A DNA stretch of 64,000 bases from Cytobacillus solani (lineage in GTDB: Bacteria > Bacillota > Bacilli > Bacillales > Cytobacillaceae), in NCBI RefSeq assembly GCF_001420595.1, contig NZ_LJIX01000006.1:1-64000 (forward strand). Reading direction: 5' to 3'. Made by a program: the position numbers and the translations under genes. The notes under the pieces were generated by a model, which worked only from the letters and a program-made list of their open reading frames with translations, was not told the origin of the DNA and did not search any database. The stretch's first letter is position 1, and each line of letters starts with the position of its first letter. This document shows, piece after piece, positions 6,867 to 15,540 of the stretch.

Positions 6867-8087
6867 TTATGAAGCCATCTCCTTTTTTATTGGATTATCA
6901 ATAAATTTAAAATATGGGAAAAAGATACCTATTAAAGAGACACAACAAATGAGTGATCCTATTAATAGATATAATGGCCTTATCCCCCATAGCTCACTTA
7001 ATACGCTGCCTGCGGCTACCCCTAAAGGCATTGCACCACGAATAATAAAAAGCCTTACAGAAATGACCTTCCCCATTAAATGGTTTGGTATTATTTGCTG
7101 AAAGATGGATATATTATGTACTCCGAAAATTGCCATGGCAATACCGGCAATAGCCTCTGTCATATATGCAACATACATACTATGATTAATGGCAAGGAAT
7201 AGATAAGTAAATCCGCCTATAACCAGTGATCCTAGCATGATCACTCGCCGGCTTTTGTATTTGATTTTCCCGATTAACATAGATCCGATTACATAACCAA
7301 GAGGGAAGCTTGCCATAAAATAACCATATTCTGCATAGGTACCTGATAACTCAGTAGTTATGTAGGGAAGATTGATGACCATGGCAGCGCCCACTCCAAA
7401 TTGAATAAAAGCAAGAAAGATTCCTAGCCAAACTATGATAGGCTGCTTGAAAAAGTAGGATATTCCTTCAGTAAATTGCTGTAACCAAGTTTTTCGCTCA
7501 TTTTGAGAGGTCTTTTCCTCTTTTATAAATAGTAATAGTGTACCGCTTGCCAGAAGGAACCCACTTACAAAGAAAAGAGTTAGTTTTACACCAAAGTATT
7601 CCACCACTACTCCTCCAGCAATTGGAGCCATAAAAGTCATCAGTCTTACGGTTCCATCTAAATAGGCATTAGCTGTATTTAGCTGTTCTTTTGCCACAAT
7701 GAAAGGGATGATTGCCTGATTCGCTGGTGTGTATACGGGCGTAATCAAGCCTACGAAGATTTGGACTGCGAAAATATGCCAGGGTTCGAGAGTTCCTGTT
7801 AGTAAGGAAACAAGCGGAATGAGAAAAATTCCCCCCCTAGCCCATTGAGAAAAGACCATAATCCATTTTCGACTCCAGCGATCGATAAAGGGACCAATGA
7901 ATAATTGGAGAATAAGGGACGGGAGAAAATATAATAGCCACATACTCCCAAGTGCCATTGTGGAACCAGTAAGCTGATAAATAAGAATTGAATTGCAAAA
8001 GGTCCCAAAAGCACCGCCAAATTCAGAGATTGCATTTCCAATCCATACAAATACAAACGATCGATTTTTAAAAATACTGTTCCTCAT
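6867..8087 (-). CDS. MFS efflux transporter
   Basis: A 406-residue major facilitator with about 12 membrane segments and a motif A-like loop (GPFIDRWSRK) between segments 2 and 3. The closest recognisable group is MFS_3 (PF05977-like), which includes macrolide and enterobactin exporters. A ribosome binding site GGAGAT precedes the ATG. It starts 22 bases after the stop of the ArsR-type regulator gene and is probably cotranscribed with it, so an inducer of that regulator is a likely substrate. No substrate is readable. Confidence 0.82.
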   Translation of the reverse strand: MRNSIFKNRSFVFVWIGNAISEFGGAFGTFCNSILIYQLTGSTMALGSMWLLYFLPSLILQLFIGPFIDRWSRKWIMVFSQWARGGIFLIPLVSLLTGTLEPWHIFAVQIFVGLITPVYTPANQAIIPFIVAKEQLNTANAYLDGTVRLMTFMAPIAGGVVVEYFGVKLTLFFVSGFLLASGTLLLFIKEEKTSQNERKTWLQQFTEGISYFFKQPIIVWLGIFLAFIQFGVGAAMVINLPYITTELSGTYAEYGYFMASFPLGYVIGSMLIGKIKYKSRRVIMLGSLVIGGFTYLFLAINHSMYVAYMTEAIAGIAMAIFGVHNISIFQQIIPNHLMGKVISVRLFIIRGAMPLGVAAGSVLSELWGIRPLYLLIGSLICCVSLIGIFFPYFKFIDNPIKKEMAS

Positions 8088-8109
8088 ATATCTCCCACCT
8101 ATAGCCTTA

Positions 8110-9162
8110 TCATTGATTTAAATACAGATCTAACTCTTTTGCTAATCCTTCGAGTGCGTTTCTTTTAAGTGAATATTTGGATTGGAACGTTTCTACTAGT
8201 TTAGCTGCTCTAAGAATCTTAAGGTGATGGTGGATCGTAGATTTTCCAATATTCAATTGTGAAGTAAGCTCCTGTAAGGTACGGTCATGCTCATTAAGCA
8301 TTTTGATAATTCGCATTCGAACCTCATCTCCTAATGCCTTATGTTTAAGAACAAAAAAGTGATTAGGTGTGTATTTATCATTGGGAGAGATACTTTCATT
8401 GGCTATGGGATAATAGAAAACCTTTGCTCCTTCTATATCTGCTTCGATATTCCATGGGCGGTATATATATTGTGGAATTAAAATGACTGTATGTATGCTT
8501 GGTTCTGGTATATAAGTAACCCCGCCAGTTGCCCATTCTACGAATTCTTCAGATTCCATTTTTTCTGCCATTAATTTCTTCGCTTCATAATCCGTTTGTA
8601 AAATAGCCAAAAGCTTTTCAGGCCAATTATTTATAACTGTTCCGTACCAGCCTGTCATGACATAGATAAGATGTTCTTTCAGGAGATTTCCATCTACTTG
8701 ACAAATAAATGCTATATAGTGAGGCAAATAAGGATGTTCGTTCGTTAAGCGCTGCATTTCTTTCATTGCAGTTTGCACACCGATTGCTGCACTGTGCCTG
8801 ATTTCTTGATAGTGGGTGCCTATAAATGGCAAACAAATAAACTTTAAATCTATATTCGGGAGATCTTCTATATACGTTGTAAATTCGGATAGCTGGATGA
8901 ATGGCTTTTTATGCAGCAGTTGGAGTAGCGCTTTCCACGTATTATTCTTCTCGACAAAGTCTAAATGCTGCAATAACTCTTTTGGTGCAGAATTTCTAAT
9001 ATCAGTCCAATACGCGGGAGGTTTATCTAACGTTTTAATAAGCGGTGTATTGGTAATGGCTGCGATCCCTAATGCACATTCCCACAAAAGGGAGTATTCT
9101 AGCTGAATTTGGTAAGTTTCTCTCTTTCTGCCTGTAAGATTTAAAATATCCAAATATAGCAC
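8110..9162 (-). CDS. ArsR-type regulator with large N-terminal domain
   Basis: A 350-residue protein. Residues 265-340 form an ArsR-like winged helix (KALGDEVRMRIIKMLNEHDR, then LQELTSQLNIGKSTIHHHLK). The first 250 residues resemble the DUF5937 ligand domain found in such regulators. A metal-binding Cys motif is absent, so a small-molecule signal is more likely. It is first in an operon with the MFS pump. A perfect 20-bp palindrome in its promoter region is the likely operator. Confidence 0.8.
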   Translation of the reverse strand: MLYLDILNLTGRKRETYQIQLEYSLLWECALGIAAITNTPLIKTLDKPPAYWTDIRNSAPKELLQHLDFVEKNNTWKALLQLLHKKPFIQLSEFTTYIEDLPNIDLKFICLPFIGTHYQEIRHSAAIGVQTAMKEMQRLTNEHPYLPHYIAFICQVDGNLLKEHLIYVMTGWYGTVINNWPEKLLAILQTDYEAKKLMAEKMESEEFVEWATGGVTYIPEPSIHTVILIPQYIYRPWNIEADIEGAKVFYYPIANESISPNDKYTPNHFFVLKHKALGDEVRMRIIKMLNEHDRTLQELTSQLNIGKSTIHHHLKILRAAKLVETFQSKYSLKRNALEGLAKELDLYLNQ

Positions 9163-9183
9163 CTCATTTATTTTATTTCTCTA

Positions 9184-9203
9184 TATTCTATAATTATAGA
9201 ATA
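9184..9203. promoter_or_regulatory. Operator of the ArsR-type regulator
   Basis: A perfect 20-bp palindrome with arms TATTCTATAA and TTATAGAATA lies 22 bases upstream of the regulator start. Autoregulation is inferred from position. Confidence 0.6.
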
Positions 9204-9262
9204 ATATATTCAATATTTATAAAATAAATATTATGCATTTGAAATCATGTGAAAAGAAAAAT

Positions 9263-9287
9263 GTTTAATTTGATAGAAATAGGGAAT
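9263..9287 (+). promoter_or_regulatory. Sigma-B-type promoter
   Basis: GTTTAA (9263-9268), 13 bases, then GGGAAT (9282-9287). This matches the Bacillus sigma-B consensus GTTTAA-N12-15-GGGWAW. It points at the two small genes at 9360 and 9678. Confidence 0.7.
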
Positions 9288-9359
9288 ACATCTAGTAGAG
9301 AAATAGATAGAATGATTCATTAAGAAAGCTTAAAACATAATAGACGAGGAGGACTTATT

Positions 9360-9638
9360 ATGAAACAAGCTTCACTTGTAAAATCATTAACGGTAGTAGG
9401 TATAGGGGTAGGAGCATCAGCGGCAGCCATATGGTTATCGTCTAAACCAAACCGAATCCTTGCTAAAGATGTGCTAAGGGATTGGAAACGAAAGGTAAAG
9501 CCGACTCCTTTTGATAAAAGTGAAAATCTCCCAATTGAAAAAGGGGGACACCCACATCCGTGGGATATCGAGGATAATAATATGGTAAGTGAAGGAGCTC
9601 AATATTCTGTTCAATTTTTTAATGAAAAAGTTCAGTAA
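9360..9638 (+). CDS. Small membrane-anchored protein, likely general stress
   Basis: A 92-residue protein with one N-terminal hydrophobic segment (residues 9-27, GIGVGASAAAIWLSS) followed by a charged tail containing GGHPHPWDIEDN. I do not recognise a named family, though similar short proteins are common in Bacillaceae. GAGGAGG lies 8 bases before the ATG. A sigma-B-type promoter about 70 bases upstream suggests induction by general stress. The 55-residue gene downstream probably shares the transcript. Confidence 0.75.
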   Translation: MKQASLVKSLTVVGIGVGASAAAIWLSSKPNRILAKDVLRDWKRKVKPTPFDKSENLPIEKGGHPHPWDIEDNNMVSEGAQYSVQFFNEKVQ

Positions 9639-9677
9639 TCTTTTCATCAAATCAAATAATAACTTGAGGTGAGTGTA

Positions 9678-9845
9678 ATGAAGAGAGAGATGAAAGAGAC
9701 TCTGAAACCAATGAACGGCACGATGGTACAGAATTTCAAGGAAATGAAGGAAAATGGAAAAGTAATGGAGAGTATGGATACGAATAAAGAGTTAAAAGAG
9801 AAGGGAAAACAGCCAGATCCGAAGCAAGATACGGAATCTAAATAA
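9678..9845 (+). CDS. Short charged hypothetical protein (55 aa)
   Basis: The frame reads MKREMKETLKPMNGTMVQNF and ends PDPKQDTESK. It is hydrophilic, rich in Lys, Glu and Met, and probably helical. TGAGGTGAG lies 6 bases before the ATG. The gene sits 39 bases after the membrane-anchored protein and before a terminator, so the two form one likely sigma-B unit. I cannot name the function. Confidence 0.6.
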   Translation: MKREMKETLKPMNGTMVQNFKEMKENGKVMESMDTNKELKEKGKQPDPKQDTESK

Positions 9846-9865
9846 TAAGAGAATATGAACTATTG

Positions 9866-9894
9866 AAGGCTTGGGGGTGTCTCCAGGCTTTTTT
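9866..9894 (+). terminator. Terminator
   Basis: AGGCTTGGG and TCCAGGCTT pair with three G-T pairs and are followed by TTTTT. It ends the small two-gene unit. Confidence 0.6.
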
Positions 9895-9980
9895 ATCTTC
9901 GAATAATACAAATATGTCAACTAGTTATACGGGAGTAAACCTCTATATTATAAAAAATAATTAAAGGAGAAGAAATCAAT

Positions 9981-10007
9981 TTGAAGACAATCATTAAAAA
10001 AGTGTAG
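9981..10007 (+). pseudogene. Truncated 8-codon frame with ribosome binding site
   Basis: AAAGGAGA lies 10 bases before a TTG that opens MKTIIKKV and stops at 10007, inside the 5' arm of a terminator. It looks like the start of a deleted gene, or less likely a leader peptide with nothing downstream. Confidence 0.3.
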
Positions 10008-10032
10008 AGAAAAAATACTCTTTCTCTACACT
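10001..10032. terminator. Bidirectional terminator
   Basis: AGTGTAGAGAAA (10001-10012) pairs perfectly with TTTCTCTACACT (10021-10032). A second hairpin, GAACTCGG/CCGAGTTC, follows at 10037-10055. Both lie at the 3' end of ytbE. Confidence 0.75.
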
Positions 10033-10062
10033 CTGTGAACTCGGAGTCCGAGTTCTTTTAAA

Positions 10063-10908
10063 TTAAAAATCAAAGTTATCTGGATCTGGCCCTACACGAA
10101 GATTTTGATTTAATCCATCAACGATTTCCATTTCTTCTTTCGTCAATTCAAAGTCAAATACATTCGCATTTTCAACAATACGATGCTCTTTTGTTGATTT
10201 TGGAATGGTAACAACCCCGTTTTGCAAGTCCCAACGCAAAATAATTTGGGCGACAGATTTATTATGATTGTTCGCAATTTCCTGTAAAACTTCGTTATCT
10301 AGTAACTGACCTTGCATTAATGGTGACCATGCTTCTAGCTGAATGCCGTTGTCTTCACAAAATGCTTTCAGCTCTTTTTGAGTTAATCGTGGATGGCATT
10401 CTACTTGATTGATCATCGGCTTGATTTCAGCATCCTTCATTAAGTCTTCTAAATAATGAATTTGAAAATTACTTACACCAATTGCTTTTACTCGGCCTTC
10501 TTTATAAAGAGTTTCTAACGCTCTCCAAGCATCCTTATATTTTCCTGCAACCGGCCAATGAATCAAATATAAATCTAAATACTCTAAGCCAAGTTTCTTT
10601 AAGCTTGCTTCATAAGCAGCAATTGTTGATTCATATCCTAAATCCGCGTTCCAAACCTTTGAAGTAACAAATAGCTCTTCTCTTGATATGCTTGCATCTT
10701 TTAAACCTTCTTGGATCCCTTTGCCAACACCTTTTTCATTCTCATAAATCGCTGCTGTATCCACACTGCGATATCCATGTTTAATCGCTATTTTTACCGC
10801 GTTCACTAATTCAGGACCCTCTTCGACTTTAAAAACTCCAATTCCAAACCAAGGCATTTTCACACCATTATGCAAAGTTGTTGTATCTTGTAAATTTTTA
10901 ACCATCAT
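10063..10908 (-). CDS. ytbE: Aldo/keto reductase YtbE
   Basis: A 281-residue NADPH-dependent aldo/keto reductase. Visible family features are GYRSVDTAAIYENE with the catalytic Asp and Tyr, the Lys in VTSKVW, the His in LIHWP, and IPKSTKEHRI for NADP binding. The C-terminus LRVGPDPDNFDF matches B. subtilis YtbE. I start at the ATG at 10908 because GGAGGG lies 7 bases before it; the upstream TTG at 10923 overlaps that site. It follows ytbD by 22 bases and should be controlled by YtcD. Confidence 0.9.
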   Translation of the reverse strand: MMVKNLQDTTTLHNGVKMPWFGIGVFKVEEGPELVNAVKIAIKHGYRSVDTAAIYENEKGVGKGIQEGLKDASISREELFVTSKVWNADLGYESTIAAYEASLKKLGLEYLDLYLIHWPVAGKYKDAWRALETLYKEGRVKAIGVSNFQIHYLEDLMKDAEIKPMINQVECHPRLTQKELKAFCEDNGIQLEAWSPLMQGQLLDNEVLQEIANNHNKSVAQIILRWDLQNGVVTIPKSTKEHRIVENANVFDFELTKEEMEIVDGLNQNLRVGPDPDNFDF

Positions 10909-10930
10909 CTTTAAACCCTCCAAAATTTTA

Positions 10931-12124
10931 TTATATTTTACTTACTTGATCTTTTCGTTCTAATGCTCTGCTAAATCCAGTTAAGACTGCAGCCGTTAAA
11001 ACCATAAGTGCTCCAATCCAAGATGTCTGGATGAGCCCTATCGAGTCTGTAATGAGACCGCCTAAATAGGAGCCAATCGCAATCCCGGCATTAAATGCAG
11101 CAATATTTATAGCTGATGCTACATCAACCGCACTAGGGACAAAGCGCTCAGCCAGCATGACAACATATACTTGTAAGCCCGGGACATTCATAAATGCTAA
11201 CAGACCCATCAATAGAATCGTTATTAAACCAGCAATTTTAAATGGTGCTGTATACATCAGAATAAATAAGACAACTGCCTGTACAATAAACATATAGAAC
11301 AATGCACCAATTGGATTTTGATTCGATAACTTCCCTCCAATCATATTCCCAATCGCAATCGCAATTCCATAAACTAATAAAATGACAGCCACGGTTCCTT
11401 CTTTAAACCCCGTGATGTCTTGAAGCAATGGGGATAAGAATGTAAATACGACAAATGTTCCGCCATATCCTAATGCTGTAATGATGAATAAAAGCAATAG
11501 CCGGCCATTTTTCACAAGCTTAAGCTGATCACGAAAGGTAGTTTTTACTCCTTTTCGTAAATTAGATGGAACAAGAATGCTATTTGCAATAAAGGCAATG
11601 ACACCAATGATAACAATGGTTATAAAAGCTGTTCTCCAGCCTAGCTGTTGACCAATAAAGGTTCCAAATGGTACACCAGTTACCGTAGCTACTGTAAGAC
11701 CTGTAAACATAATTGATATCGCACTAGCTCTGCGATTTTCCGGAACTAAATCGGCAGCTATTGTCGATCCTATTGACATGAAGACCCCATGTGAAAATGC
11801 TGAAATCACACGTGCCACTAGCAAGAGCCCAATTGTTGTAGAGATTGCGGCAAGAGTATTACCAATAATAAAGACAATCATAATCCAAAGTAATAATGAC
11901 TTGCGTGACATTCTCGATGTCAAAGATGTCAAAATAGGAGCTCCAAACGTTACCCCTAAAGCATATAAAGAGACAGTTAATCCTGCCGTGGTAACCGGAA
12001 TACTTAAATCATTTGCAATAAGCGGAAGCAACCCGACACTGATGAATTCAGTCGTTCCGATTGCAAAGGCACTAACTGCTAAAGCAAGCAACGCGAACGT
12101 GCTTTGCTTTTTACTTAAAGCCAT
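10931..12124 (-). CDS. ytbD: MFS transporter YtbD
   Basis: A 397-residue 12-segment major facilitator of the arabinose/drug efflux type (AraJ/YdhP-like). It begins with the family pattern FAIGTTEFISVGLLPLIA and has the loop TSRMSRKSLL after segment 2. In B. subtilis the same order ytbD-ytbE with divergent ytcD is found. AGGAGG precedes the ATG. Export of a toxic aldehyde or drug together with its reduction by YtbE is a reasonable guess but unproven. Confidence 0.88.
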   Translation of the reverse strand: MALSKKQSTFALLALAVSAFAIGTTEFISVGLLPLIANDLSIPVTTAGLTVSLYALGVTFGAPILTSLTSRMSRKSLLLWIMIVFIIGNTLAAISTTIGLLLVARVISAFSHGVFMSIGSTIAADLVPENRRASAISIMFTGLTVATVTGVPFGTFIGQQLGWRTAFITIVIIGVIAFIANSILVPSNLRKGVKTTFRDQLKLVKNGRLLLLFIITALGYGGTFVVFTFLSPLLQDITGFKEGTVAVILLVYGIAIAIGNMIGGKLSNQNPIGALFYMFIVQAVVLFILMYTAPFKIAGLITILLMGLLAFMNVPGLQVYVVMLAERFVPSAVDVASAINIAAFNAGIAIGSYLGGLITDSIGLIQTSWIGALMVLTAAVLTGFSRALERKDQVSKI

Positions 12125-12249
12125 ATTATTTCCTCCTTTTTTCTGTTATACAAATGGAAACTTTCTTTTCGGCGAATAATATATTTTGAAAGAAAGTATA
12201 GAATGAATCGGCCAGCAAATGTTATTATGAGATATATAGGACATAAAGA

Positions 12250-12306
12250 AAAGTACGTACTTTAAAGTTATATAGAAACCAAAAAGTAATATAGGTACTT
12301 TTTGGT
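12250..12306. promoter_or_regulatory. YtcD operator region
   Basis: Two symmetric elements lie in the ytbD-ytcD gap. One is the palindrome AAAGTACGTACTTT (12250-12263). The other has ACCAAAAAGTA and TACTTTTTGGT as perfect arms around 7 bases (12278-12306). Both centre on the GTAC/AGTA sequences typical of HxlR-family sites. Confidence 0.7.
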
Positions 12307-12328
12307 GCCTGTAAGGAGGAGGACAAGA

Positions 12329-12700
12329 ATGCAAAAAAAGAAATACAATATTTCTGTTGAAGCGACATTAGAAGTCATTGGTGGAAAGTGGAAGTGTGTG
12401 ATTCTCTGCCATCTAACTCACGGAAAAAAACGAACTAGCGAATTAAAGCGGCTCATGCCAACTATCACACAAAAAATGCTCACCCAACAGCTGCGCGAGC
12501 TAGAAGAAGATGGTATCATCAATCGAATCGTGTACAATCAAGTTCCACCAAAAGTAGAATACGAACTCAGTGAATATGGACGAAGCTTAGAAGGGATCCT
12601 TAATCTACTATGTGCATGGGGTGAAACACATTTAACGAGAGTATATGGAGATAAATTTTCGGTTTTAGAAGATAGTGTGTTGAATGAACAGCTTAAATGA
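12329..12700 (+). CDS. ytcD: HxlR-family regulator YtcD
   Basis: A 123-residue winged-helix protein with the HxlR signature: LEVIGGKWKCVILCHLTHGK, then RTSELKRLMPTITQKMLTQQ, then YELSEYGRSL. The start is the ATG at 12329 after AAGGAGGAGG; the longer frame from 12302 runs through that site and part of the operator. HxlR proteins act as dimers, and many sense quinones or aldehydes through a Cys; here Cys near residues 22 and 25 (WKCVILC) are candidates. It is divergent from ytbD-ytbE. Confidence 0.9.
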   Translation: MQKKKYNISVEATLEVIGGKWKCVILCHLTHGKKRTSELKRLMPTITQKMLTQQLRELEEDGIINRIVYNQVPPKVEYELSEYGRSLEGILNLLCAWGETHLTRVYGDKFSVLEDSVLNEQLK

Positions 12701-12862
12701 AAGGATTAGGAGTTTGAGTTTTCCGGTTATGATTTAGTTTTATTCGCAACTCTTTTCATCTATTTTTCATTTGGAGGAAATGATAGGTCTGATTTGTCAC
12801 CTACTTTCTTCCGATTCACTCAGAACGGATCCAAATTACCGGACAATAAATGTAAGACAGAT

Positions 12863-12902
12863 AAAACAGCCGATTCCTTAAAGGTAAAATCGGCTGTTTT
12901 AA
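12863..12902. terminator. Terminator
   Basis: AAAACAGCCGATT (12863-12875) pairs perfectly with AATCGGCTGTTTT (12888-12900). It serves as the end of ytcD and perhaps of a lost minus-strand gene. Confidence 0.8.
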
Positions 12903-12957
12903 TTTCTATTTTCCTTAGCAATTGCCCAAACAATGTCAACAAACTCATAAAAAGGAT
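12899..12957 (-). pseudogene. Possible gene tail
   Basis: On the minus strand 19 codons read NPFYEFVDIVWAIAKENRN and then stop just before the terminator. Upstream in the same frame a stop comes at once. It looks like the 3' end of a deleted gene. The remainder of the 12701-13011 gap shows nothing else recognisable. Confidence 0.3.
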
Positions 12958-13011
12958 TTTATGCTAGAAATAAAGAATAAGTTACTATCGCTTAATTTAG
13001 GGAGGTAAAGA

Positions 13012-13833
13012 ATGCTGACAGCGAAACAGTTAACAGATATTAAGGAACTACAGTATGTTTGTGAGAAGGGTGAACCCTTCGAATTGAAATTGAATTGGGA
13101 TATGCTCCAATCACGTGAGGAAAATGAAGGAAATGACTTTTTTCATTATGAAGATGGAAAGTTAGTTGGTTTTCTAGGTTTGTACGGGTTTGGAAATAAA
13201 GTGGAAGCTTGTGGGATGGTTGCACCAGATTATCGGAGAAAAGGCATATTTACTAAGCTTTATCGCAAGGCAGAAAATGTGTTGAAGGAACGGGGAACTT
13301 CGCATATTCTCTTGAATGCTCCATCCAATTCTGAATCTGGAAAAGGCTTTCTGCAATCCATTCCATGTTCTTATGCATTTTCAGAGCATCAGATGAAATG
13401 GGAAGAAACGGAACTCTCTTATAAAGAGGATGTGGTATTAAGGTTATCAAGTCCCGATGATTTTGAAACAGAAGTCCAATTAGATGTCCAGTGCTTCAAC
13501 TTTGAAGAAGAGGATGCACGAGAATATAATGAAAGAATCAAGCGGGAAAATACGGATCAATTTTATATCATTGAAGCGAATGGGATTTCTTCTGGCAAAA
13601 TGCGGATCTCTCATCTAAATGGAGAAGCTTGGATTTACGGATTTGCTATTTTCCCTGAATATCAAGGCAAAGGCATTGGACGAAAAGCGTTAACAAACGT
13701 CATTTTAAATGAAGATAAGAATGGATTTTCGATTTTTCTAGAAGTAGAAGCAAAGAATGCGCACGCATTAAAATTATATGAGTCTTGTGGATTTAAAGCC
13801 TATCATGCACAGGATTATTATAAAAAGGAATAA
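13012..13833 (+). CDS. Tandem GNAT acetyltransferase
   Basis: A 273-residue protein with two GNAT domains. The N-terminal domain has VAPDYRRKGIFTKLY (about residues 70-85) and the C-terminal one has FPEYQGKGIGRKALT (about 215-230), both the acetyl-CoA loop of motif A. The latter is the better preserved R/Q-x-x-G-x-G/A. The C-terminal EVEAKNAHALKLYESCGFKA is also typical. The substrate is unknown. GGGAGGT lies 7 bases before the ATG. It stands alone and ends at a shared terminator. Confidence 0.85.
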   Translation: MLTAKQLTDIKELQYVCEKGEPFELKLNWDMLQSREENEGNDFFHYEDGKLVGFLGLYGFGNKVEACGMVAPDYRRKGIFTKLYRKAENVLKERGTSHILLNAPSNSESGKGFLQSIPCSYAFSEHQMKWEETELSYKEDVVLRLSSPDDFETEVQLDVQCFNFEEEDAREYNERIKRENTDQFYIIEANGISSGKMRISHLNGEAWIYGFAIFPEYQGKGIGRKALTNVILNEDKNGFSIFLEVEAKNAHALKLYESCGFKAYHAQDYYKKE

Positions 13834-13875
13834 ATATGGTTTTATCATTTATAAAAGTACTCCTTTATGGGAAAA

Positions 13876-13918
13876 GAAAGTCACCTTACCCTCTATTTTT
13901 AGGGATAGGGTGACTTTC
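13876..13918. terminator. Bidirectional terminator
   Basis: GAAAGTCACC pairs with GGTGACTTTC, with an inner CCCT/AGGG. It lies between convergent genes. Confidence 0.75.
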
Positions 13919-13938
13919 CCCTTTATTTTAAACAAATA

Positions 13939-14559
13939 CTATATCTCCGCTCTAAATGTTTTTCCCAGCTGATGACTAAGGCTAAAATAATGACGGAAAT
14001 TATATATAATTGGACTCCACTTGTTTGGATCAATATGATTTTCTCCAATAATAATATCTTTATGAGCATGTATGTGTATTGCCTTTGTCTCCACAATGGC
14101 AAAATCAGGGGTATGCTCGGGAATCCGAATGTTATTCACTGCTGCTTCAATTTGTAAAGGACATTCCATAATTCGAGAAGGTTTCACAGTCTTAGATTCA
14201 ATTGGTGATAATCCACTAATGGCATACTTATCTTTCCCATACTCAAACCCTACTTTTTTCTTAAATTCGGGAACGGGATTCTTTCCGGTGTAGTGTGCTA
14301 ATGATTCAACATTTCTCCATAATGAAGGACTTGGAATGTTGATTACACATTCAGGATGTCGTTCTAAATTTTCGATGGCTTTTCCTCCAAGACCAATGCC
14401 CAAAATGATGCAATCCCCTAATGCCCACGATGATGATATAGGGCTAATATTTACGGAATCATCCTCATTTAGTGTATTTAATAAGATTACGGGAGTTCCA
14501 TAGTATAGAATGCTAGGCTGAATTCTTTCTATGTTTAGTGCTTGATAGGCAGTTTCCAT
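13939..14559 (-). CDS. Flavin reductase-like FMN-binding protein
   Basis: A 206-residue protein of the flavin reductase-like family (PF01613, split-barrel FMN binding). Typical segments are YYGTPVILLNTLNEDDSVNI near the start, ISPISSSWALGD for the flavin contact, and AIENLERHPECVINIPS. Such proteins reduce flavins or act in oxygenase systems; the partner is not visible. AGGAGGAG precedes the ATG. It is divergent from an ArsR-type regulator, which probably controls it. Confidence 0.85.
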   Translation of the reverse strand: METAYQALNIERIQPSILYYGTPVILLNTLNEDDSVNISPISSSWALGDCIILGIGLGGKAIENLERHPECVINIPSPSLWRNVESLAHYTGKNPVPEFKKKVGFEYGKDKYAISGLSPIESKTVKPSRIMECPLQIEAAVNNIRIPEHTPDFAIVETKAIHIHAHKDIIIGENHIDPNKWSPIIYNFRHYFSLSHQLGKTFRAEI

Positions 14560-14657
14560 TTTTATTCTCCTCCTACTTATATGTTCTTATTTATTGTAAA
14601 ATAGTAATATTCTAATCTCCATCGAAATATGGAATACAATGAGAAGGAGGGGGTTAT

Positions 14658-15350
14658 GTGAATGCAAATCCCAATGTAGCGATTATTGCTAGTCTTGTTA
14701 GTGAACCTTCACGTGCAGCAATATTAACTGTCCTAATGGATGGCAGATATCATCCGGTAAGTGAATTAGCATATATGGCTGGAATTAAACCACAAACAGC
14801 AAGCTTTCATTTAACAAAAATGGTCAGCGCAAATATAGTGGCAGTAGAGAAGCATGGAAGACATCGCTATTATGGCATTCAAGATCAAGATGTTGCTCAG
14901 GTTATGGAATCCTTGCTATTAATTGCACCGCCAATTGAAATTAAATCATTCAAACAAGCTTCTGAAGATAAGGCCATACGCTTAGCGAGGACTTGTTATG
15001 ACCATCTTGCAGGGGGACTTGGCGTGCAATTGACAGATGCTCTTATTCAAGAAGGCATTCTTTATGAGGGACCGAAAGAATTCACAGTTACAGAAAAGGG
15101 AAAGGAGTTCCTTGCTGATTTTCAAATTGATCTCAAAAAGGTTGGGACAAAGAGGCGTTCATTTTCACACAAATGCCTGGATTGGAGTGAAAGGCGGCAC
15201 CACCTTGCTGGAGCACTTGGAAATGCCCTTTTAGAAAGGTTATTAGAATTAAACTGGGTAGAACGTTTACCAAAAACAAGAGCAATTAAAGTTACATCTA
15301 AAGGTGAAAAAGGATTGAAGGAAACCTTTTCTATAGAAGTTAGTATATAG
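14658..15350 (+). CDS. ArsR-type winged-helix regulator
   Basis: A 230-residue regulator. Residues 10-80 form the winged helix (SEPSRAAILTVLMDGRYHPV, SELAYMAGIKPQTASFHLTK). The rest, with ARTCYDHLAGGLG and CLDWSERRHHLAGALG, is a ligand or metal domain rich in Cys and His found in longer Bacillus ArsR proteins. The GTG start follows AAGGAGGGGG. The gap to the divergent flavin reductase gene carries an imperfect ATATTC/GAATAT-like dyad. What it senses is unknown; a metal or redox signal is possible. Confidence 0.8.
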   Translation: MNANPNVAIIASLVSEPSRAAILTVLMDGRYHPVSELAYMAGIKPQTASFHLTKMVSANIVAVEKHGRHRYYGIQDQDVAQVMESLLLIAPPIEIKSFKQASEDKAIRLARTCYDHLAGGLGVQLTDALIQEGILYEGPKEFTVTEKGKEFLADFQIDLKKVGTKRRSFSHKCLDWSERRHHLAGALGNALLERLLELNWVERLPKTRAIKVTSKGEKGLKETFSIEVSI

Positions 15351-15501
15351 CAGAATTTTTCTGAGTAAGCATAAAATATAGTCTGCTCTGAAATATGAAG
15401 AATATATGAAATCTATACCTTTCACTGCAAAGTTCACGAAACGCTCACGACAAATTAACCAACTCTTAACACTCCTTTTAGACAATTTACTTGTGATTTC
15501 A

Positions 15502-15517
15502 ATCATAGTAAATGCCA
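15502..15517 (+). promoter_or_regulatory. FNR-like half-conserved site
   Basis: A TGTGA-N6-TCATA sequence lies upstream of the cytochrome gene near 15493-15508. It differs by one base from the TGTGA-N6-TCACA core of FNR/CRP-family sites. The match may be chance, so confidence is low. Confidence 0.25.
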
Positions 15518-15540
15518 AATGAACAGCAGTCGAAAGGAGA

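Noticed and set aside
12146-12334. A 62-codon minus-strand frame in the ytbD-ytcD gap
   Set aside because: It covers both operators and the ytcD ribosome binding site and has no start signal of its own.
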